64,000 nt of DNA. It comes from Hydrotalea flava. GTDB taxonomy: Bacteria; Bacteroidota; Bacteroidia; Chitinophagales; Chitinophagaceae. A model generated the notes under the pieces. The model searched no databases. It was not told where the DNA came from and saw only the letters and a program-made list of their open reading frames with translations. Below are positions 58,046 to 64,000 of the stretch, piece after piece (the stretch's first letter is position 1; each line of letters opens with the position of its first letter). The DNA lies in the NCBI RefSeq assembly GCF_001623405.1, contig NZ_LUHG01000045.1, positions 104,213-168,212 of the forward strand, written 5' to 3'. The position numbers were made by a program, and so were the translations under genes.

Positions 58046-58281
58046 GTTGGTTGTTTTGTATGATGGGGAAATAAATACCTGTAGCAATATAACTTTTTTT
58101 AGGCAATAATTGAAGATGTGGTTAATGCCATCCATCATTTTTAATGGCATTTTTAATGCGCATGCAGATTTAAATAGTGGATGCGATGAATATGATAATT
58201 ATGATTTGCAGCGAAATGCTCCTTCAGCAAATGCTAAATACCCAATAAAATACAGAACTTTGCTGTATAAAAACAATTGCA

Positions 58282-59454
58282 TTGTATCAGAAACTACAGG
58301 CCGATTTTTTATTTACAGGGAAAGAATTATTGCATAACGGTGAGGTATTGATTGCATTGTCTGATGGAACCATTGAAGCCATTGTTGCAGAAGCCGATGC
58401 GGGTACAGATATACAAAAGATGGATGGTGTGCTTTGTCCCGGATTTGTAAATACCCATTGCCACTTAGAGTTGAGCCATTTAAAGGGCACTATCCCTATG
58501 CATACCGGCCTGATAAATTTTGTTTTGGAAATTATTACCAAACGATTTGTTGAACCCGAAGCTATTGAACAGGCAATTATTGCAGCCGAAGCAGAAATGT
58601 TACGGAATGGCATTGTTGCAGTAGGTGATATTTGTAATACTGACCATACCCTTGCGCAAAAACAACAATCTGCTTTACATTACTATAACTTTATTGAAAC
58701 CAGTGGATGGTTACCTGCTATTGCTGCAAAACGTTTTGAACTGGCCAAAAGTTTATGGCAACAATTTTCAACGCCTAAAAGTATAGTGCCACATGCTCCT
58801 TACTCTGTTTCCGCTATATTATGGCAAAAAATAGCACCCCAATTTTCAGGGAATGTTATTACCATGCACAATCAGGAAACACCTGCTGAAGATGCTTTAT
58901 TTAGGAATGGTACCGGCGATTTTTTGCGTATGTATCGGCAAATGCAAATAGATAACAGCTTTTTTATTCCTTCGGGAAAAAGTAGTTTGCAAACCGTAGC
59001 GCCTTATTTCAACAATGCCGCTGCTGTTGTTTTAGTACACAATACATTTTCGACGAAGGATGATTTAATGTGGATACAACAATGGGCACAGCAATATAAC
59101 ACGCAACTTTTTGCTGCCATTTGTATCAATGCCAATTTATACATTGAACAGCAAGTGCCCACCGTTAGTGATATGATTGATGCTGGTATAGCTATCACCA
59201 TTGGTACCGATAGTCTGGCCAGTAATCATTCACTCAGTGTGTTGGATGAAATAACAACTATTAACCAGTATTTTCCAAAAGTTCCAATATCTAATTTACT
59301 GCAATGGGCAACGCACAATGGCGCCAGGGCATTGGGTATGGAAAATAATTTGGGCACTTTTACGCCACATACTCAACCGGGTATTTTGCAATTGAAAGGC
59401 CTAGATGTTCAATGCAATAGCATTAAAAATGCACAGGTAAAAAGGCTTATGTAA
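58282..59454 (+). CDS. amidohydrolase family protein, possibly aminodeoxyfutalosine deaminase-like
   Basis: About 390 residues. Metal site His59/His61 in 'NTHCHLELSHL', 'VITMHNQETPAEDA' for the third His, and Asp in 'IGTDSLASNHSL'. This matches the cytosine-deaminase-like branch that includes aminodeoxyfutalosine deaminase of the futalosine menaquinone pathway, which is one candidate role. No mqn genes are adjacent. Only TTG 58282 gives a family N-terminus. The region 58046-58281, divergent to the M28 gene, has no clear promoter. Confidence 0.75.
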   Translation: MYQKLQADFLFTGKELLHNGEVLIALSDGTIEAIVAEADAGTDIQKMDGVLCPGFVNTHCHLELSHLKGTIPMHTGLINFVLEIITKRFVEPEAIEQAIIAAEAEMLRNGIVAVGDICNTDHTLAQKQQSALHYYNFIETSGWLPAIAAKRFELAKSLWQQFSTPKSIVPHAPYSVSAILWQKIAPQFSGNVITMHNQETPAEDALFRNGTGDFLRMYRQMQIDNSFFIPSGKSSLQTVAPYFNNAAAVVLVHNTFSTKDDLMWIQQWAQQYNTQLFAAICINANLYIEQQVPTVSDMIDAGIAITIGTDSLASNHSLSVLDEITTINQYFPKVPISNLLQWATHNGARALGMENNLGTFTPHTQPGILQLKGLDVQCNSIKNAQVKRLM

Positions 59455-59466
59455 AATTGTAATGGA

Positions 59467-60213
59467 TTAAGCAGATAGTATTTCCTGTAAAATATCTAAA
59501 CTTTTCAGCTTCCCGAATCCGGGAATATGTAAGGATAGGTAAAGCTGCAATGCTTGTAAAATGGCTCTTCTGGTACTTTGGTTTAACACAACTTCGCCAA
59601 TGGTTTCAATTTGTTTGGGCATAATTTGCAATAAAGCAGCGGTGGCTTTTGCTGTTTCTTTTTCCATAAAATACACATGGTTGGGTTGTGTACTTACATA
59701 AAAGCCTTCCTGTAAATCGAGCCAGGGTGTTGCAACATTATATAGCCCTTGAATTTGGAAACCCAGAATGGCTGCCGCCTGCAGGGTAAAATAAATGGGA
59801 AGATTGGCCACCAATACATCATTGCCGGTATCAGTTAATTGCAGGGCTTCTTGTGTTAAATAAAACAATTCAACATGTGCTTCGGGTTGTTGTAAGCTGT
59901 GTTGCAGCAATTCTACAATATACAAGGTAACGGTATGCCTTTTTACATCGTTTAAAACATTTTGGTAAATATAACTCCAGCTAAATTCTTTAATAAACTG
60001 CAGTTGTTTTTGCTGGTGGTGGTACACTTCTAACGCCAGTATAGCCCCGGGTTGAAAATAAACAGCCTGTACTGGTTTGCGGCGTGTTGATTGATGTACG
60101 CCTTTTACAATATAACTCTGTATGCCAAATAACTCAGTATATATTTGGGTAATAATACTGGTTTCGCCATAACGGGTAGTTCTTAATACAATACCATTGG
60201 TTGTAAATACCAT
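59467..60213 (-). CDS. recO: DNA repair protein RecO
   Basis: A 248-residue RecO: an N-terminal OB fold ('TTNGIVLRTTRYGETSIITQIYT', read in part, then 'VKGVHQST'), a helical middle, and a C-terminal domain without the Cys zinc ligands found in many homologues. It loads RecA with RecR/RecF. Convergent with the amidohydrolase gene with 12 bases between. Confidence 0.9.
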   Translation of the reverse strand: MVFTTNGIVLRTTRYGETSIITQIYTELFGIQSYIVKGVHQSTRRKPVQAVYFQPGAILALEVYHHQQKQLQFIKEFSWSYIYQNVLNDVKRHTVTLYIVELLQHSLQQPEAHVELFYLTQEALQLTDTGNDVLVANLPIYFTLQAAAILGFQIQGLYNVATPWLDLQEGFYVSTQPNHVYFMEKETAKATAALLQIMPKQIETIGEVVLNQSTRRAILQALQLYLSLHIPGFGKLKSLDILQEILSA

Positions 60214-60285
60214 GATGTGGAAGCTAATGGTTGTAAATAGGCTATAGATATGAAAGCAGCCGCCACAATTTAGGTTGCTTTTGTA

Positions 60286-61314
60286 TTATAAAGCAGCAGT
60301 AAATTGTTGTAAAAACCGCACATCGTTTTGTGAATACAATCGTAAATCATTCACACGGTATTTTAACTGGCAAATGCGTTCTATACCCATGCCAAAAGCA
60401 AAACCGGTGTATTTGTTGGAGTCAATATTAAAATTCTCCAATACTTTGGGGTGCACCATGCCACTTCCTAAAATTTCTACCCAGCCGGTATGCTTACAAA
60501 CGGTGCAGCCTTTGCCGCCACATATCAGGCAACTGATATCCATTTCTGCACTGGGTTCGGTAAATGGAAAATAAGAGGGCCTGAAACGTACTTTCGTATC
60601 TTTTCCAAACATTTCCTGTACAAAAAAATAGAGGGTTTGTTTTAAATCGGCAAAGCTTACATTTTCATCTACATACAAACCTTCTACCTGATGAAAAAAG
60701 CAATGTGCTCTGGCGCTAATGGTTTCATTTCGGTAAACGCGGCCCGGACAAATTACCCTTATAGGTGGCTTTTGTTGTTCCATTACCCTGGCCTGTACAC
60801 TGCTGGTATGGGTTCTTAACAGCCATGCGGGGTTTTGGTTAATGTAAAAGGTATCTTGCATGTCGCGTGCCGGATGATCTTCAGGCAAATTCATGGCGCC
60901 AAAGTTGTGCCAATCGTCTTCAATTTCAGGGCCTTCTGCTACCGCAAAGCCTAATCTCTGAAAAATAGTAACAATTTGCTGTCGCACAATACTTAATGGG
61001 TGCAATGTACCTACGGGAATGGGATCACCTGGTAAGCTCCAGTCGGTATCAACCGTTGCAGTTGTTGATGTATGATTGAGTGCAGCAAAAGATTGAAATC
61101 TTTCTTCTATCAGCAGTTTAAACTCGTTCAATAGTTGGCCCACAGCCCGCTTTTGTTCGGCGGGTACCCGTTTCATTTCGGCCATTAAACTTTTTACCAA
61201 ACCTTTGGTACCCAGATATTTTATTCGAAAACTTTCTACCTCATCTGCATTTTGCGGGGTAAAAGCCAGTACTTCTTTTTTGTAATTTTCTAACTGTGTT
61301 GCTAACTGTTCCAT
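60286..61314 (-). CDS. pheS: phenylalanyl-tRNA synthetase alpha subunit
   Basis: A 342-residue PheS, class II synthetase core. N-terminal coiled coil, then 'HPLSIVRQQIVTIFQRLGF', motif 2 'RVYRNETISARAHCFFHQVEGL' (read in part) and motif 3 'GFAFGMGIERICQLKY'. A 'CLICGGKGCTVCKHTGW' Cys-rich segment is as in bacterial PheS. ATG 61314 (MEQLATQLENY) matches the usual length; the track start 61410 adds 32 unrelated residues. A promoter ends four bases before this ATG. Confidence 0.96.
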   Translation of the reverse strand: MEQLATQLENYKKEVLAFTPQNADEVESFRIKYLGTKGLVKSLMAEMKRVPAEQKRAVGQLLNEFKLLIEERFQSFAALNHTSTTATVDTDWSLPGDPIPVGTLHPLSIVRQQIVTIFQRLGFAVAEGPEIEDDWHNFGAMNLPEDHPARDMQDTFYINQNPAWLLRTHTSSVQARVMEQQKPPIRVICPGRVYRNETISARAHCFFHQVEGLYVDENVSFADLKQTLYFFVQEMFGKDTKVRFRPSYFPFTEPSAEMDISCLICGGKGCTVCKHTGWVEILGSGMVHPKVLENFNIDSNKYTGFAFGMGIERICQLKYRVNDLRLYSQNDVRFLQQFTAAL

Positions 61315-61318
61315 TTGG

Positions 61319-61350
61319 CGAAGATAAAGAATTGAATGCATCTGCTGCAA
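61319..61350 (-). promoter_or_regulatory. pheS promoter (leaderless layout)
   Basis: On the minus strand TTG (61350-61348), 21 bases, TATCTTCG (61326-61319), one mismatch from TAnnTTTG. It ends four bases before the ATG at 61314. Confidence 0.5.
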
Positions 61351-61423
61351 GGGCATTATATTGAATTTTAATGCCAAAATAAGGCTATATTTCCAAAAAA
61401 TAGCAATCAACTGCTTAAATACC

Positions 61424-61431
61424 TACATTTG
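61424..61431 (+). promoter_or_regulatory. -7 box TACATTTG ahead of the DUF4290 gene
   Basis: An exact TAnnTTTG match. It ends six bases before ATG 61438 and 21 bases before ATG 61453. No TTG lies at the expected -33 position. Confidence 0.4.
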
Positions 61432-61452
61432 CCTTTGATGAATGTAGATAAC

Positions 61453-62208
61453 ATGGAATATAACACCGCAAGAAGCTTATTAAGTATGCGGGAATATGGC
61501 AGGCATATTCACAAAATGGTAGAGTATGTAATGACCATAGAAGACCGCCAAAAAAGAAATGAACAGGCTAAGGCTGTAATAGAATTGATGGGTTTTTTAA
61601 ACCCGCATTTGCGGAATGTAGAAGATTTCAGGCACATGCTTTGGGATCATTTATTCTTTATCAGCGATTTTAAATTGGATGTTGACAGTCCATACCCCAT
61701 TCCGCAGAAAGAAACTTACAAAGCCAAATCTGATCCGTTACCTTATCCTAAACACAAACCCAAATATTCACATTTAGGCAGAAATCTGGAAGTGGTGATT
61801 GATAAAGCATTGAAAGAAGAAAATCCGGAGAAGAAAGCAGGCTTTGCCAATGCCATTGCTTACTATATGAAGCTGGCTTATAGTAACTGGCACAAAGAGC
61901 TGGTGCACGATGATGCCATTAGAAGCGAGTTGGATAGCATTACCGGCGGAGCGTTAGAGTTTAGCAATACACCCTATATTAAACACCGCAATCAAAATTT
62001 TGAACGGGATGATTATGCCCGCTCCGGTAATAACGGCCGCAGGCAACAAAATTTTGGCAGTCGTAATAACAATGGTCAGCGTAACAATAACAATAGTAAC
62101 CGCAATGGCGGTGCAACAGGTAACCGAAACAATAATAACATCCAACGCGATAACCGCAATGCAGGACAAAGGGATACCAGAACCAACAATTTTAAAAAAA
62201 GGTATTGA
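61453..62208 (+). CDS. DUF4290 family protein with Asn-rich tail
   Basis: About 251 residues. The N-terminal 180 residues match DUF4290, a Bacteroidota-specific family ('EYNTARSLLSMREYGRHIHK', 'MGFLNPHLRNVEDFRHMLWD', 'HLFFISDFKLDVDSPYPIP'). The last 60 residues are a disordered Asn/Arg/Gln/Gly-rich tail, suggestive of RNA or nucleic-acid contact. ATG 61453 (MEYNTARSLL) gives the family start; ATG 61438 adds five residues. Function unknown. A strong terminator separates it from murA. Confidence 0.85.
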   Translation: MEYNTARSLLSMREYGRHIHKMVEYVMTIEDRQKRNEQAKAVIELMGFLNPHLRNVEDFRHMLWDHLFFISDFKLDVDSPYPIPQKETYKAKSDPLPYPKHKPKYSHLGRNLEVVIDKALKEENPEKKAGFANAIAYYMKLAYSNWHKELVHDDAIRSELDSITGGALEFSNTPYIKHRNQNFERDDYARSGNNGRRQQNFGSRNNNGQRNNNNSNRNGGATGNRNNNNIQRDNRNAGQRDTRTNNFKKRY

Positions 62209-62245
62209 TACAACACCGTTCAATGCCTGTAAAAATATTTCAATA

Positions 62246-62280
62246 AAAGAGAGCTGTCCCCGATGGCTCTCTTTATTTTT
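62246..62280 (+). terminator. Rho-independent terminator after the DUF4290 gene
   Basis: AAAGAGAGC (62246-62254) pairs with GCTCTCTTT (62266-62274) around an 11-base loop, followed by ATTTTT. Confidence 0.8.
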
Positions 62281-62310
62281 GAGCAATCATTTTTAAAACA
62301 CTTTTTATTT

Positions 62311-63618
62311 ATGCATTCATTTGAAGTGATAGGAGGCAAAAAACTGCACGGCGAAATTATTCCACAAGGCGCTAAAAATGAGGCGCTTCAAATTTTGGCG
62401 GCGGTTTTGCTAACATCTGAAACAGTTACCATTCATAATATTCCCGATATTATTGATGTGAATATTTTAATTGAGTTATTGGCCGATATGGGCGTTCAGG
62501 TTGAACGTTTAAGCAGGCACAGTTGTAAGTTTACAGCGGCCAGTGTAAATACCGATTATCTCTCTTCCGAAGCGTTTAGAAGCAAAGGTGGAAAACTTCG
62601 CGGCAGTGTTATGCTGGCGGGCGCTATGCTGGGGCGTTACAAAAAGGCATTCCTGCCAAAACCGGGCGGCGATAAAATTGGCCGCAGAAGATTAGACACC
62701 CATGTAATTGGTTTTGAAAAATTAGGTGCCAATTACGTATATCAGGAGAAATTAGGCTGTTTTGAATTGTCGGCACCCCAATTAAAAGGCACTTTTATGT
62801 TGTTAGATGAGCCTTCTGTTACCGGAACAGCCAATATTATTATGGCGGCTGTATTGGCAGAAGGTAATACTTCTATATACAATGCAGCCTGCGAACCATA
62901 TATTCAACAACTGTGTAAAATGTTGAATCGAATGGGAGCCAGAATTACGGGTATAGGTAGTAATTTATTGCAGATTGAAGGTGTAGATGCTTTATGCGGA
63001 ACGGAACATACCCTTTTGCCCGATATGATTGAAGTAGGTAGCTTTATTGGTCTGGCGGCAATGACACAAAGTGCGCTTACCATTAAAGGGGCAGGTGTGC
63101 AACACCTCGGTGTAATTCCTGAAAAATTTCAACAATTAGGTATTCATTTGCAAATAAAAGGAGATGATATTATAATACCCGAGCAGGATGTGTATGAAAT
63201 TCAAACTTATTTAGATGGGGGTATTCTTACTATTTACGATCATCCCTGGCCCGGCTTTACTCCCGACCTGCTCAGTATTGTGCTGGTAGTTGCCATACAG
63301 GCAAGAGGCAGTGTTTTGGTACACCAGAAAATGTTTGAAAGCAGATTGTTTTTTGTAGATAAACTAATTGATATGGGTGCGCAAATTATTTTATGCGATC
63401 CGCATCGGGCAACCGTAATTGGCCTGGCACGCAAAAATAAATTAAGAGGTATTACCATGAGTAGTCCCGATATCAGAGCAGGACAGGCATTGTTGATTGC
63501 TGCTTTGAGTGCAGAAGGCACCAGCGTTATTCAAAATATTGAGCAGATTGACAGAGGCTATCAGTATATTGATGAACGCTTACGCAATATTGGTGCACAA
63601 ATTAAAAGAATAAACTAA
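62311..63618 (+). CDS. murA: UDP-N-acetylglucosamine 1-carboxyvinyltransferase MurA (Cys-to-Asp form)
   Basis: A 435-residue MurA, the first step of peptidoglycan precursor synthesis. Family marks: 'IIPQGAKNEALQILAAVLL' with the PEP-site Lys/Asn, 'RGSVMLAGAMLGRYKKAFLP', 'LLPDMIEVGSFIGLAA' and 'YGFRRPD'-position region near the end. The active-site loop reads PGGDKIGRRRLDTH: Asp121 takes the place of E. coli Cys115. Start ATG 62311 (MHSFEVIGGKKL); the frame opens at 62263, inside the preceding terminator. Confidence 0.95.
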   Translation: MHSFEVIGGKKLHGEIIPQGAKNEALQILAAVLLTSETVTIHNIPDIIDVNILIELLADMGVQVERLSRHSCKFTAASVNTDYLSSEAFRSKGGKLRGSVMLAGAMLGRYKKAFLPKPGGDKIGRRRLDTHVIGFEKLGANYVYQEKLGCFELSAPQLKGTFMLLDEPSVTGTANIIMAAVLAEGNTSIYNAACEPYIQQLCKMLNRMGARITGIGSNLLQIEGVDALCGTEHTLLPDMIEVGSFIGLAAMTQSALTIKGAGVQHLGVIPEKFQQLGIHLQIKGDDIIIPEQDVYEIQTYLDGGILTIYDHPWPGFTPDLLSIVLVVAIQARGSVLVHQKMFESRLFFVDKLIDMGAQIILCDPHRATVIGLARKNKLRGITMSSPDIRAGQALLIAALSAEGTSVIQNIEQIDRGYQYIDERLRNIGAQIKRIN

Positions 63619-64000
63619 TACAGTTTTATTAGAATATAAAAATTGATATGTACAACAGCATGCACACAGGAAGGCCTGCTCATAGTGCAGGATTTTTGCT
63701 TATATGAGCAGTGCCGGTGTATGCAAGAATAGTATTTCCCTTAACAATGCTTTCCCTTATTTGATAAGGCATTGTTAACTTTAATTTATTTTTTCATCTA
63801 TTCTTATTTTGCTCACTAAATTTTTATACCTTACAACACATCTTTGTGTTGCGTAATGATAATGACATTATTTCTTGAGTTTGACACCTGCTTTTTCAAA
63901 ATCTTCTATAACTCAATAGGGTCTTTGGGTGCTGATGGATTTCAAAAAAAATGTAGTGAGCCAACATTTATCCACATTGCATACGGGCTTTTGAGTTGCT
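63619..64000. other. intergenic, no intact gene; several hairpins
   Basis: No complete ORF. Three inverted repeats: CTGCTCATA at 63676-63684 with TATGAGCAG at 63703-63711; TTAACAATGC at 63741-63750 with GCATTGTTAA at 63769-63778 plus an inner stem; CAACACA-TCTT-TGTGTTG at 63834-63851. The second is followed by a T-rich run and could terminate murA. On the minus strand the last 150 bases contain short coding-like pieces in shifting frames, perhaps the decayed end of a gene lying beyond the edge. Confidence 0.4.
63741..63778 (+). terminator. candidate terminator downstream of murA
   Basis: A 10-base outer stem and a 5-base inner stem with a bulge, followed by CTTTAATTTATTTTTT. It lies 123 bases past the murA stop. 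Confidence 0.45.

Noticed and set aside
61954..62296. Overlapping frames of 110 and 98 aa at the end of the DUF4290 gene
   Set aside because: They arise from the repetitive Asn codon tract (AAT/AAC) read in other frames.
1..64000. CRISPR array, prophage, integron, or tRNA-linked island
   Set aside because: No direct-repeat arrays, integrase, transposase, phage genes or tRNA-like sequences were seen by eye; gene content is core-type throughout.

Overview
The window reads as a chromosomal piece of a low-GC Bacteroidota bacterium, most likely Chitinophagaceae-like. This rests on family content and sequence style: a DUF4290 gene beside pheS and murA, a rimP-nusA-infB operon with a long IF2, an SPFH-free suf operon ending in an Rrf2 gene, a MurA with Asp in place of the fosfomycin-reactive Cys, few Shine-Dalgarno sequences, and promoters of the Bacteroidota type (TTG, 19-21 bases, TAnnTTTG). 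No phage, IS transposase, CRISPR array, rRNA or tRNA was seen. Nearly all of it is ordinary core genome.

Layout. 1-3.1 kb: the end of lptB, a GH3-family gene, a fabG-like reductase and a small unknown protein. 3.3-10.7 kb: a compact + strand block of SulP anion transporter, two beta-carbonic anhydrases, and a three-part ABC/HlyD/TolC exporter whose ATPase has lost several conserved motifs. 10.7-14.3 kb (minus): a crotonase, paaZ and adk. 14.5-21.5 kb: msrB, an aminotransferase, a small lipoprotein, a glycosyltransferase-like gene, a DMT transporter, a SixA phosphatase and purF. 21.5-25 kb (minus): flavin reductase, YceI, two pirins and a MarR regulator, with a shared 12-base operator at both promoters. 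25.3-31.6 kb: sufBCDSE, sufT and an Rrf2 regulator. 31.7-38.3 kb (minus): a SurA-like foldase, infB, nusA and rimP.

38.5-45.6 kb: a DUF4834-like membrane protein, a GH13 glucosidase, a HAD hydrolase, a PAS protein and class Ia ribonucleotide reductase nrdB-nrdA, preceded by a cobalamin riboswitch. 45.9-47.6 kb: a frameshifted lipoprotein gene, a methyltransferase and thioredoxin. 47.8-54.1 kb: a TolC/adaptor/RND efflux operon ending in two tiny genes. Between thioredoxin and this operon lie two CRP/FNR-type palindromes, each at the same distance from a predicted -7 box. 54.2-63.6 kb: two outer-membrane barrel proteins, an M28 peptidase, an amidohydrolase, recO, pheS, a DUF4290 gene and murA.

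The observations most worth following are regulatory: the B12 riboswitch on class Ia RNR, the paired CRP-type sites, the MarR operator pair, and a recurring promoter layout that predicts leaderless mRNAs. Among the genes, the most unusual is the inorganic-carbon block joined to an exporter with a degenerate ATPase. All assignments were made by reading motifs; no database search was run.
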